DNA of 64,000 nt, taken from contig CANMFM010000002.1 of NCBI GenBank assembly GCA_947497175.1, forward strand, positions 293,620 through 357,619, given 5' to 3'. The position numbers and the translations under genes were made by a program. Shown piece by piece: positions 48,415 through 55,732 of the stretch (position 1 is its first letter; every line of letters starts with the position of its first letter). Origin of the DNA: an uncultured Aquimarina sp. GTDB lineage: Bacteria > Bacteroidota > Bacteroidia > Flavobacteriales > Flavobacteriaceae. The notes under the pieces were generated by a model. The model was not told the DNA's origin and made no database searches. It was given only the letters and a program-made list of their open reading frames with translations.

Positions 48415-48835
48415 CATAGAAAAATTACTAGAAAAGTATTTTGAAGGCGAAACGACCATTTCTGAAGAAAAAGAATTAAAGGTTTATTTTACCAGAGAAA
48501 CTGTGCCGTCGCACCTCGAGAGATACAGAGATTTATTTCAGTATTTTTCTGAAGAGAGTACCGTAACAGCTACCAAGGAGCTAACATTAAATATCGATAG
48601 AAAAAGGTTTGTATACACCTGGATTGGTATTGCGGCATCAGTAGCGTTGATCGCAGGAGTTTTTTTAACAAGATCCACGCCATCTACAACTGCTGATACT
48701 TTTGAAGATCCGGAAATAGCATTGCAAGAAACCAAAAAAATCCTCAATATGGTTTCTCAATATATGAATGAGGGTAAGCAGGAATTAGTGTACCTGAAAG
48801 AATTTGAAAACACTAAAAATAAATTTATAAAATAA
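48401..48835 (+). CDS. Putative anti-sigma factor, single-pass membrane protein
   Basis: A 144-residue protein with a cytoplasmic N-terminus (NIEKLLEKYFEGETTISEEKELKVYF), which resembles the short helical anti-sigma or zinc-free ASD-type regions of flavobacterial cassettes, one membrane helix (~67-87: FVYTWIGIAASVALIAGVFLT), and a small charged periplasmic tail. It overlaps the sigma gene by 14 bp (translational coupling). I do not see a zinc-binding H-x3-C-x2-C motif, so the assignment rests mainly on position and topology. Confidence 0.65.
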   Translation: MELSNIEKLLEKYFEGETTISEEKELKVYFTRETVPSHLERYRDLFQYFSEESTVTATKELTLNIDRKRFVYTWIGIAASVALIAGVFLTRSTPSTTADTFEDPEIALQETKKILNMVSQYMNEGKQELVYLKEFENTKNKFIK

Positions 48836-48881
48836 AAATTGATTAGTGCTGATTATAGTGCGACTTAAAAATTATTTAATC

Positions 48882-49418
48882 ATGAAAAAAGTAGTAATTG
48901 TTTTAATATTAGCTGTTTTACCATACGTATCAAATGCACAAAGTTATTTTGATAAATATGAGAATATGAAAGACGTTACCTCTATGGTAATGACCAGTAA
49001 GATGTTTAAGCTTTTAAGCAAAATTGATCTTGAAAGCCAGGACGAAGAAACACAACAGTACCTTAATTTGGTAGAGAATATTAATAATATCAAAGTCTTT
49101 GTTACCGAAAACAAAGAGGTGAGCAAAAAAATGCGAGGCGATGTTACGAATTACCTAAAAAGCTCTTCTTTAGATGAGTTAATGCGAATAAAGAGCGATA
49201 GTGGTGAGAATATCAAATTTTATATCAAACCTGGCAATGATGAAGATCACGTAAGAGAATTATTCATGTATCTGGAAGGAAATGACACTAAAGAAGGTCC
49301 GGAAACAGTAATATTAACTATCACCGGTAATATTGATCTTAAACAAGTGTCCAAATTAGCTAATGATCTTAATATCCCTGGCGGGAAGGAATTAAAGAAC
49401 GTAAAAAAAGGAAATTAA
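48882..49418 (+). CDS. Secreted DUF4252 protein
   Basis: The track start adds 12 residues before MKKVVIVLILAVLPYVSNAQ. The ATG at 48882 starts a normal signal peptide and gives 178 residues, so I use it. The mature protein has the DUF4252 pattern (DKYENMKDVTSMVMTSKMFKLLSKI; LEGNDTKEGPETVILTITGNIDLKQVSKLA). Function is unknown. It is the third gene of the sigma cassette, 46 bp after the anti-sigma-like gene, followed by a strong terminator. Confidence 0.85.
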   Translation: MKKVVIVLILAVLPYVSNAQSYFDKYENMKDVTSMVMTSKMFKLLSKIDLESQDEETQQYLNLVENINNIKVFVTENKEVSKKMRGDVTNYLKSSSLDELMRIKSDSGENIKFYIKPGNDEDHVRELFMYLEGNDTKEGPETVILTITGNIDLKQVSKLANDLNIPGGKELKNVKKGN

Positions 49419-49420
49419 AA

Positions 49421-49464
49421 AATCGGGCTTCTTGAGATTCATAATTCTCAAGAAGCCTGATTTA
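49421..49464 (+). terminator. Long-stem terminator after the first DUF4252 gene
   Basis: AATCGGGCTTCTTGAGA (49421-49437) pairs with TCTCAAGAAGCCTGATT (49446-49462), with one G-T pair, followed by a short T-run. It separates the two DUF4252 genes. Confidence 0.85.
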
Positions 49465-49507
49465 ATAAATACCGTGAGTGTAATACGAAAACGTAAATAA
49501 TCAAAAA

Positions 49508-49646
49508 CCGTCAATTCGAGAGCTGTTTTGAAACAAAGTGGAAAAAGGGAGTATCGAACATAGCTTTTTTATACAAAAATCCATGTTATCCTGAGCTTGT
49601 CTAAAAGTCGATATACCTTTTCTAAGCTTGAAACACTCGAGAACAG
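49508..49646. repeat. Dispersed TATCGAG-type repeat, copy 2, with an adjoining GTTATCCTGAGC element
   Basis: GTCAATTCGAGAGC followed by AAAGGGAGTATCGAACATAG matches the shared pattern of copies 1, 3 and 4. A GTTATCCTGAGCTTGTCTAA element, of the common flavobacterial GTCATCCTGAGC type, continues directly behind it (~49585-49605). Confidence 0.6.
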
Positions 49647-49699
49647 TTTTAATTGTCTTTTAGTACACGTTAAAATATCAATCAAAAAACAATCAGAAA

Positions 49700-50248
49700 A
49701 TGAAAAATGTATTCAAAATTTTAAGTCTTATCGCAGTCTTACTAGTCACAAGTTGTAATGATAGTGCCTCGCTTCAGCGCTATTTTGTAGACCATCAAGA
49801 CGATAATGATTTTATTGCTGTAGATGTACCCTCTAGCCTTTTGGATAAAGAGCGTATACATCTTAATGAAGAAGAATTAGAGGCGTTAGAGAGTATAAAG
49901 AAGGTAAATTTCTTAGCCTTGCCTCTTAGTGACAAAACAGAAGCTAAATTTAACAAAGAAAGTATAGCGATAGCCAAAATTCTTAACTCAGATAAATATG
50001 AAACACTGATGCGATTTGGTACCAATGGAACCAAAGCTGTATTAAAATATCAGGGAGAAGATGATGATATTGATGAAGTTATTGTTTTTGCTACAGATCA
50101 GGAAAAAGGGTTAGCATTAGTGCGTGTATTAGGAGATAATATGAACCCTAAAAAGATGGCAAAACTAATGCAGTCTGTAGAAAAAGGAAAGGTTGACCTT
50201 GATGCCTTTAAAAAACTAGGAGAAACTATAAACATTCATGTCGATTAG
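49700..50248 (+). CDS. DUF4252 lipoprotein
   Basis: A 182-residue lipoprotein (lipobox LLVTSC, Cys 19). The mature part carries the same DUF4252 layout as the preceding gene (EALESIKKVNFLAL, KYETLMRFGTNGTKAVLKYQG, EVIVFATDQEKGLALVRVLG, MNPKKMAKLMQSVEKG). Paired DUF4252 genes after a sigma factor are a recurring flavobacterial arrangement, as far as I know. Because a terminator and a repeat copy lie between them, this second gene probably has its own promoter. Function unknown; likely envelope-stress linked by inference. Confidence 0.85.
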   Translation: MKNVFKILSLIAVLLVTSCNDSASLQRYFVDHQDDNDFIAVDVPSSLLDKERIHLNEEELEALESIKKVNFLALPLSDKTEAKFNKESIAIAKILNSDKYETLMRFGTNGTKAVLKYQGEDDDIDEVIVFATDQEKGLALVRVLGDNMNPKKMAKLMQSVEKGKVDLDAFKKLGETINIHVD

Positions 50249-50274
50249 TTACGTTGGGACTATGAATAATTGAA

Positions 50275-50415
50275 AAAGAGATGGTATAAAAAGAATTAGA
50301 TAACCTCGTTACTAAAACTTTTAATTTTGAAGGCACTTGTTTGTAATACCTTAAATTTTAACAGATTCCTTCGCTTCTCTAAGAATGACAACTTTTTTAT
50401 ACCATCTCTTTTTTT
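50275..50415. repeat. Stem-terminated repeat element B (between DUF4252 and purB)
   Basis: AAAGAGATGGTATAAAAAG (50275-50293) pairs over 19 bp with the right arm ending TATACCATCTCTTT (50392-50411), with one extra T. The interior shares TTTAATTTTGAAG (50320-50332) and CTAAGAATGACAAC with element A. It also lies between convergent genes. Confidence 0.7.
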
Positions 50416-50429
50416 TATGTAAAAGATAG

Positions 50430-51773
50430 CTATATCCCGGTATAGTTAGAAGGAGTAATTTGTTTTAACTCAGATTTTATAGCATCAGAAACCTCTAAAG
50501 TCTCTATAAAACTGGCAATAGATCCTTGGTTGATCGTTTCATTGGTTCGAGTTAACCCTTTTAAAGCTTCATAAGGATTAGGGTATCCTTCTCTTCTCAG
50601 AATCGTCTGGATCGCCTCGGCAACTACCGCCCAGTTATTGTCTAGATCATTAGCAAATTTATCTTCATTTAACAAAAGCTTATTTAATCCCTTCAGCGTT
50701 GCCTGAAATGCTATTATAGTATGCCCAAAAGGGACCCCCACATTTCTAAGTACGGTACTGTCTGTAAGATCTCGTTGCAAACGACTCACGGGTAGTTTTG
50801 CCGAAAGATGTTCAAATATAGCATTGGCAATCCCTAGATTTCCTTCGCTGTTTTCAAAATCTATAGGATTCACTTTATGTGGCATGGCCGAAGAACCAAC
50901 TTCACCTTTCTTTATTTTTTGTTTAAAGTAGTCCATCGATACATACGTCCAGATATCTCGATCAAGATCCAAAATAATGGTATTGATTCTTTTAAGCCCA
51001 TCAAACAATGCCGCCATATGATCGTAATGTTCTATTTGAGTAGTAGGAAAAGAGTGATGTAATCCTAATTTTCCTTGTACAAAATCGGTACCAAACGCTT
51101 TCCAGTCAATATCTGGATAGGCTACTTTATGTGCATTGTAATTTCCTGTAGCTCCTCCAAATTTTGCTGCACTCGGGATATCATTTAGCAAATCAAATTG
51201 TGCTTCTAATCGGGTAACATAAACCTGGATTTCTTTACCTAATCGTGTGGGTGAAGCGGGTTGCCCATGGGTACGTGCCAGCATAGGTATTGCAGACCAC
51301 TCGCTAACCAAAGATTTCAGTTTATCTTTTAATTCTAAATATACAGGAATATATACAGCACCGATAGCTTCTTTAATACTTAACGGAATCGCAGTGTTAT
51401 TAATATCCTGAGATGTCAATCCAAAGTGGATGAATTCTTTGTACTCTTCTAGTCCAAGCTGATCAAATTTTTCTTTGATAAAATATTCTACGGCTTTAAC
51501 ATCATGATTAGTAACTTTTTCTATTTCCTTAATCGCCAAGGCATCATCAGTCGAAAAAGTGGTATAAATTTCTCTGAGTTTTGCGAATAAAGCAGTATCA
51601 ACTTTTTGTAATTGTGGCAGAGGCTGTTCACATAAAGCGATAAAATATTCAATTTCTACCAATACACGATATTTGATTAGAGCTTCTTCACTAAAAAATG
51701 CACTAAGAGCTTGGGTTTTTGATGCATAACGGCCATCAATAGGAGAGATGGCTTGCAAAGGAAATATAGACAT
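50430..51773 (-). CDS. purB: Adenylosuccinate lyase
   Basis: A 447-residue cytoplasmic enzyme of purine synthesis that cleaves SAICAR and adenylosuccinate to release fumarate. The fumarase/aspartase signature GSSAMPHKVNPIDFE is intact, as are SPIDGRYASKTQAL at the start and ARTHGQPASPTRLGKE with a catalytic His. Length matches the PurB type with ~450 residues. The upstream HEAT-like gene is 92 bp away on the same strand. The gene is convergent with the DUF4252 lipoprotein gene across repeat element B. Confidence 0.97.
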   Translation of the reverse strand: MSIFPLQAISPIDGRYASKTQALSAFFSEEALIKYRVLVEIEYFIALCEQPLPQLQKVDTALFAKLREIYTTFSTDDALAIKEIEKVTNHDVKAVEYFIKEKFDQLGLEEYKEFIHFGLTSQDINNTAIPLSIKEAIGAVYIPVYLELKDKLKSLVSEWSAIPMLARTHGQPASPTRLGKEIQVYVTRLEAQFDLLNDIPSAAKFGGATGNYNAHKVAYPDIDWKAFGTDFVQGKLGLHHSFPTTQIEHYDHMAALFDGLKRINTIILDLDRDIWTYVSMDYFKQKIKKGEVGSSAMPHKVNPIDFENSEGNLGIANAIFEHLSAKLPVSRLQRDLTDSTVLRNVGVPFGHTIIAFQATLKGLNKLLLNEDKFANDLDNNWAVVAEAIQTILRREGYPNPYEALKGLTRTNETINQGSIASFIETLEVSDAIKSELKQITPSNYTGI

Positions 51774-51865
51774 AATGTTGTGTGTTTTTTGAAAGCTGCA
51801 AAGATAGGATATAAGTTTTGATTTATAATTTATGATCTACGATTTTTAGAGTGCCTAATTTGGGG

Positions 51866-52420
51866 TTACAATAATTTTTTCAGGATCATTCTCGATCTGG
51901 CTTTATATGCTGCGCTCCCAGAAGAATAGTTGTTTTCAAGTATGATCTTAAGTTCTGGATGCACCCAATCGAATTCTGTGCCCAAAAGGTACAAGGATGT
52001 CATAGAATATGCCTGTGGCGCTACTTTTTGATCTGTAATTAGCCAGTCAAAACACGTTTCAATCATTTTTTGTCGGTGTACTCTGGATAATAACTTTCTT
52101 ACTGCTCGGGATTTTTTTTGGTAATAGGCTACAATTAGGTATTCAAAAATTTTTGCAATGGGTCGTACCGCAGGATGTTGATATACTTTTGGCGCCAAAG
52201 CTGTAAGATCGTCCAGGTATGGTAAAATAATATCTAAATTGTTTTTGCATAAAAATTCTAGTCCCCAGGAGGCTCTGCAAGAAATTTCATCATCAATTTT
52301 AGCACAAACGTGCAGCAAATCCGGAAGCAAAGCAGGATTACTTAATAGCAAACTGGCAAAATTACCTCGCTTTTCGCGAGAGTGATCCATTGTTTGTAAT
52401 AGCGCTTCTAAACCAATCAT
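51866..52420 (-). CDS. HEAT-like alpha-helical protein of unknown function
   Basis: A 184-residue all-helical cytoplasmic protein. Repeated helix pairs such as NPALLPDLLHVCAKIDDEIS, RASWGLEFLCKNNLDIILPYLDDL and RPIAKIFEYLIVAYYQ suggest ARM/HEAT-type repeats. Proteins like this sit next to purB in Flavobacteriia and are sometimes labelled adenylosuccinate lyase by transfer, but it has no lyase signature. A role as a protein-binding scaffold is inference. It starts at the ATG at 52420 and is upstream of purB on the minus strand. Confidence 0.7.
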   Translation of the reverse strand: MIGLEALLQTMDHSREKRGNFASLLLSNPALLPDLLHVCAKIDDEISCRASWGLEFLCKNNLDIILPYLDDLTALAPKVYQHPAVRPIAKIFEYLIVAYYQKKSRAVRKLLSRVHRQKMIETCFDWLITDQKVAPQAYSMTSLYLLGTEFDWVHPELKIILENNYSSGSAAYKARSRMILKKLL

Positions 52421-52460
52421 CAGGGGTTGCTTTATCAGGTCTCAAAAATAAACATAATAA

Positions 52461-52533
52461 TAATTATGCTTTAAAATCGTTATCTGTTCTGTAACAGACA
52501 ATTATCTCATGTGATAATTATGCTATAAAATCA
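52461..52533. repeat. Direct repeat flanking a CTGTT...AACAG dyad
   Basis: ATAATTATGCTTTAAAATC (52461-52479) recurs with one change at 52515-52533. Between them lies TCTGTT-CTGT-AACAGA (52484-52499). It is located in the divergent promoter region of two genes and could be an operator pair or a small duplication. Confidence 0.4.
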
Positions 52534-52541
52534 ACCACACC

Positions 52542-53072
52542 ATGCTTACCAGAATTAAACACTTTTTCTTTCTAGTATTTCTCGCTTTATTGATTTCACA
52601 ATTTATACGACCGGATAAAAATCAAGGTAGTTACGATAGTATTACCAATTTTGAAGAAGCTACATTAGTCTCTGCTGATGTAAAAACGATATTTGAGAAC
52701 AACTGCTATGATTGCCATACAAACAGCACAAGATATCCATTATATATGGAGATAAGCCCGATAACTCATTGGATGTCTTATCAAATTAAAGAAGGTAAGG
52801 AGCACTTTAATATCTCCGAATGGGACTCGTATACCGATAAAGAAAAAGATCACAAACTTGAAGAACTTACCGAAGAGGTAGAACTAAAAAAGATGCCACT
52901 AAAACCATATACCTGGATTCATGGAGAGTTATCAGGCCAGGATAGAGAAAAACTAATCCAATGGGCAAAAGATACTAGAGTAAAAATTAAAGAAAAGCCT
53001 TTAGATTCTTTACCCATACATGAGTCTGATACCACAATAGTAGATAGTGTACAGGCAGATACTGTTATCTAG
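52542..53072 (+). CDS. Haem-binding domain protein (CxxCH)
   Basis: A 176-residue protein with one N-terminal helix (FFFLVFLALLISQF, ~6-20). A haem-binding domain follows, with CYDCH (~56-60) in the context ENNCYDCHTNSTRYPLYMEISPITHW typical of the flavobacterial 'heme-binding domain' family, and later EGKEHFNISEW and KMPLKPYTWIH. A c-type haem would be attached in the periplasm, held by the N-terminal anchor. The acidic Ser/Asp-rich tail is extra. Its partner is unknown. It is monocistronic. Confidence 0.88.
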   Translation: MLTRIKHFFFLVFLALLISQFIRPDKNQGSYDSITNFEEATLVSADVKTIFENNCYDCHTNSTRYPLYMEISPITHWMSYQIKEGKEHFNISEWDSYTDKEKDHKLEELTEEVELKKMPLKPYTWIHGELSGQDREKLIQWAKDTRVKIKEKPLDSLPIHESDTTIVDSVQADTVI

Positions 53073-53140
53073 GCTACTTACTATCTTACACCGACTTTAT
53101 AGTTTCATATACTTGCTTTAGGTGGCAAATAGGAAAAAAG

Positions 53141-53228
53141 CATCGATTCGAGTGATTTTTTATAGTGAAACGAAGAAAAATGGTATCGAGAATAGCTTTT
53201 TAGCGGTAAAATTCAATTCTTGAAAGCC
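53141..53228. repeat. Dispersed TATCGAG-type repeat, copy 3
   Basis: GATTCGAGTGATTTTTTATAG, then GAAGAAAAATGGTATCGAGAATAG. It is the best-preserved copy and lies between convergent genes. Confidence 0.65.
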
Positions 53229-53253
53229 TTTTCAGGTTGTGTAGTATATCGAT

Positions 53254-53934
53254 TTATAAATTAGTAAGTGTTTCTACTACTTGTGGAACTCCAATAGTCG
53301 CTCTTTCTGCTATAATAGTGAGATTTTCTTTAGGAGAAATAGCAGGATTAGGATCGATAAAATACACTTGGGTTTGATGCGGAGCATATTGTAATAATCC
53401 AGCAGCAGGGTATACCTGCATCGACGTACCTATGATGATGAGTATATCGGCTTTTTCGGTAATATTGATAGCTATGTCCATCATGGGGACCTCTTCTCCA
53501 AACCAAACAATATGTGGGCGTAATTGAGAATTGTGTTCGCAGAAATCCCCTATATGCAGATCGTTTTTCCAATCCAGAATGATATTGTGGTCAAATTGAC
53601 TTCTAACCTTTAAGAGTTCTCCATGCAGGTGAATAACCGCACTACTTCCGGCTCTTTCATGTAAATCATCAACATTTTGTGTGATAATGGTCACTTGGTG
53701 CTCTTTTTCTAATTCAACCAGGGCAAGGTGTCCGGCATTTGGTACTACCGTATGCAATTGGCTACGTCTTTTATTATAAAAATCCAGTACTAACTCGGGA
53801 TTAGCATCCCAACCGATGGGGGAGGCTACTTCCATAATATCATGACCTTCCCAAAGGCCATTAGCATCTCTAAACGTATTGATTCCGCTTTCTGCGCTAA
53901 TTCCGGCACCGGTGAGTACAACAATGTTCTTCAT
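53254..53934 (-). CDS. cobB: SIR2-family NAD-dependent protein deacylase (sirtuin class III)
   Basis: A 226-residue sirtuin with GAGISAESGINTFR (9-22), TQNVDDLHERAG and the catalytic His in HLHGELL. Tyr53 and Arg56 (FYNKRR) match the Y-x-x-R pair that class III enzymes use to bind succinyl or malonyl lysine, so desuccinylation is likely. The four-Cys zinc site is mostly absent: only one Cys (GDFCEH) is in that region, as seen in other flavobacterial homologues from memory. Single gene, convergent with the haem-binding gene. The name cobB here denotes the sirtuin, not cobyrinate synthase. Confidence 0.92.
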   Translation of the reverse strand: MKNIVVLTGAGISAESGINTFRDANGLWEGHDIMEVASPIGWDANPELVLDFYNKRRSQLHTVVPNAGHLALVELEKEHQVTIITQNVDDLHERAGSSAVIHLHGELLKVRSQFDHNIILDWKNDLHIGDFCEHNSQLRPHIVWFGEEVPMMDIAINITEKADILIIIGTSMQVYPAAGLLQYAPHQTQVYFIDPNPAISPKENLTIIAERATIGVPQVVETLTNL

Positions 53935-53980
53935 AAATTTTAAAATTAGACCTACGGTACTTTTTAATACTTCAGGTTAA

Positions 53981-54060
53981 AATTCGTCAATTCGAATGCT
54001 TCGGCCAAAGGAAGAAGTATATCGAGAATAGAATTTTATTTGAAATTCTCAAAATGCACT
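53981..54060. repeat. Dispersed TATCGAG-type repeat, copy 4
   Basis: GTCAATTCGAATGCTTCGG, then GAAGAAGTATATCGAGAATAG and GAATTTTATTTGAAATTCTC, matching copies 2 and 3. Confidence 0.65.
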
Positions 54061-54292
54061 ACTGATGGTATATAAATGTATAAGTAAAACTATTCAAAAT
54101 AGTTGAGTTGTACTACTGATTTTGAGAGTTGCTTGTATATTTTATCGTGTTTTTAGTAAAAAACGAGATTTTTTTTAGCAAATCATATACTGATTATGAT
54201 ATTTATACGTTTTAGGGTTCGGATTTTTATCGATAAAACACTAAAATATCGGACAAATGAATAAGAGGTAACCTATTGATTTAGAGTAATGT

Positions 54293-54319
54293 CCGTATTT
54301 ATTTTACGGTTATACCGTA
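54293..54319. promoter_or_regulatory. CCGTA/TACGGT-TAT-ACCGTA dyad upstream of the LytTR gene
   Basis: TACGGT (54305-54310), TAT, ACCGTA (54314-54319) is a perfect 15-bp palindrome, and CCGTA at 54293-54297 adds a third half-site. It lies 86 bp before the LytTR start and may be its autoregulatory site. Confidence 0.45.
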
Positions 54320-54404
54320 CCTATAAAAATAATAAATACCCTATCTTGTAAGTAGAATAATACAAGATTTACTAACCAGCATTAATTTTTTAATCGCCAA
54401 CCCT

Positions 54405-55142
54405 ATGAAATATCCTTACGTAATAATTGACAATGATCAGAAGATTGCAGATTCTATACAAATTGCTTTAGAAGAACAAACCGATTATATCTGTACCGGA
54501 ATTGCAAAAGATGAGCAGGATGCATTGGATTTGATTTTAGATAGAAAGCCCCGATTAGTATTTTTAGAACCAGAAGTTCCTGGTACCAACAGTGATAAAA
54601 CACAGTATGCTTTAATGACAGAATTGAACAAGTACATGTCGCAGTTGCCAGAGTTTATTGTAGTGACCAAGACATCAGATTATGCTATCGAAGGAATACG
54701 TAATCGCGTGATGGATTATATACTAAAACCGTTTAATAAAAGACAGATTACCAGAACATTAATGAGGTTTGAGAAAGATTTTGATCTGGTTGAAGACGCG
54801 ACTTTATGCTTTAAATCTTATGGAGATTATCGTTTTGTAGATGTAGACGAAGTGTTGTATCTAAAAGCTGATAATAATACGACAGATTTTATAATGAGTA
54901 ACGGTAATAAAGTAGAAGCGTTTAAGACGTTAAAACATTTTCAAAATTTATTGCCAGATCATTTTGTGCGTATTCATAACAGTTATATTATCAATACTCA
55001 TTATGTATCTCGAATCCATTTTGGCAAAGCAAAATGTGCTATAAAAAATACCAATGATATGATTCCTTTTTCTAAATCCTACAAGACTAATGTCGAGGGG
55101 ATTAAAGATAATTTATCTAAGAAAAGTTTGATCAATATCTGA
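54405..55142 (+). CDS. LytTR-type regulator with Asp-to-Glu receiver
   Basis: A 245-residue cytoplasmic regulator. A CheY-like receiver (~1-120) has the acidic pocket IIDNDQ, Thr in VVTKTSDY and Lys in YILKPF. The position of the phosphoacceptor Asp, normally in FLDxxMPG, reads LVFLEPEVPG, so Glu replaces Asp. A LytTR DNA-binding domain follows (~135-240: RFVDVDEVLYLKADNNTTDF, VRIHNSYIINTHYV). Glu often mimics the phosphorylated state, so this protein may be constantly active or phosphate-independent. It is monocistronic with its own terminator, upstream of a kinase and response-regulator pair. Confidence 0.92.
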   Translation: MKYPYVIIDNDQKIADSIQIALEEQTDYICTGIAKDEQDALDLILDRKPRLVFLEPEVPGTNSDKTQYALMTELNKYMSQLPEFIVVTKTSDYAIEGIRNRVMDYILKPFNKRQITRTLMRFEKDFDLVEDATLCFKSYGDYRFVDVDEVLYLKADNNTTDFIMSNGNKVEAFKTLKHFQNLLPDHFVRIHNSYIINTHYVSRIHFGKAKCAIKNTNDMIPFSKSYKTNVEGIKDNLSKKSLINI

Positions 55143-55167
55143 TTTAAGAAAACTTTATTTAAATATT

Positions 55168-55201
55168 AACCGATAACTAACAATAGTTATCGGTTTTTTT
55201 G
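55168..55201 (+). terminator. Terminator after the LytTR gene
   Basis: AACCGATAACT (55168-55178) pairs perfectly with AGTTATCGGTT (55185-55195), followed by a T-run. Confidence 0.92.
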
Positions 55202-55535
55202 TTATAACCCGTATATGATCCTTCAAAAATTTTTGTAGGTTTTTTCTTTCTACTTCGTTTATTCTCAAAATTAGTACATCTACTCGTATACCAGGTGCAT
55301 TGACCTCTATTTGGGGGTCATCTACTAAAGGGTCTTTAATATAGTGGGCGCGCGCGCGGTTTTAGTATACATTTGTAGTGTACAATGAGAGATGCAAAGC
55401 ACAATTGCTGATCATATCTCCAAAAAAAACATCGCTTGCGCAGCGATAACCCCAAACTAAAAGTTAAATAAAAAATTAATTTACCCCATTAAAGATGTAA
55501 ACATCTTTAAAAATTAAACTAAAAAATTGACAAAT
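55202..55535. other. Leader region before the micro-lipoprotein pair
   Basis: Includes TGACC...GGTCA arms (~55300), a pure alternating GCGCGCGCGCG tract at 55348-55358 in AT-rich DNA, an ATCGCT/AGCGAT hairpin (~55430-55446) and the 22-bp dyad at 55489-55510. No ORF is apparent. The density of structure suggests a regulated leader or a small RNA. Confidence 0.45.
55489..55510. promoter_or_regulatory. Perfect 10-2-10 dyad upstream of the first micro-lipoprotein
   Basis: TTAAAGATGT, AA, ACATCTTTAA is a perfect 22-bp inverted repeat ending 25 bp before the ATG at 55536. The geometry equals the dyad ahead of nitronate monooxygenase, although the sequence differs. Confidence 0.5.
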
Positions 55536-55694
55536 ATGAAAACTGTTAAAACATTATTCGCAATATTATTTTTAAGTACTTTTTTTATCGCTTGTGAGGC
55601 TGATTCAGTAAATGAAGAGGTAGGGATAGAAGTGCAAGATGAAATTAATAAATTCAGTGAAGATGGTCATGAAGAAGTGAATCCAGGGCTATAA
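55536..55694 (+). CDS. Micro-lipoprotein 1, 52 aa
   Basis: It is absent from the track because of its length. It starts MKTVKTLFAILFLSTFFIAC with a lipobox (Cys 20), followed by 32 acidic residues ending EDGHEEVNPGL. It is paralogous to the next gene: the signal peptide (AILFLS..F.AC) and EAD, EVGIE, EDGHE-V-PG blocks are shared. It should be an acylated envelope peptide of ~33 residues. Function is unknown to me. It lies between a LytTR regulator and a sensor kinase, possibly as signal, accessory or decoy; that is inference. Confidence 0.8.
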   Translation: MKTVKTLFAILFLSTFFIACEADSVNEEVGIEVQDEINKFSEDGHEEVNPGL

Positions 55695-55732
55695 AAACAA
55701 TATTCAAAAGTTAGAAATTAAAGTATATCATT

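Larger units (their letters stand above)
53935..54404. other. Divergent gap of 470 bp upstream of the LytTR gene
   Basis: It holds repeat copy 4 (53981-54060), AT-rich DNA, and the CCGTA/TACGG dyads near 54293-54319. No ORF with a credible start is seen. Confidence 0.5.
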
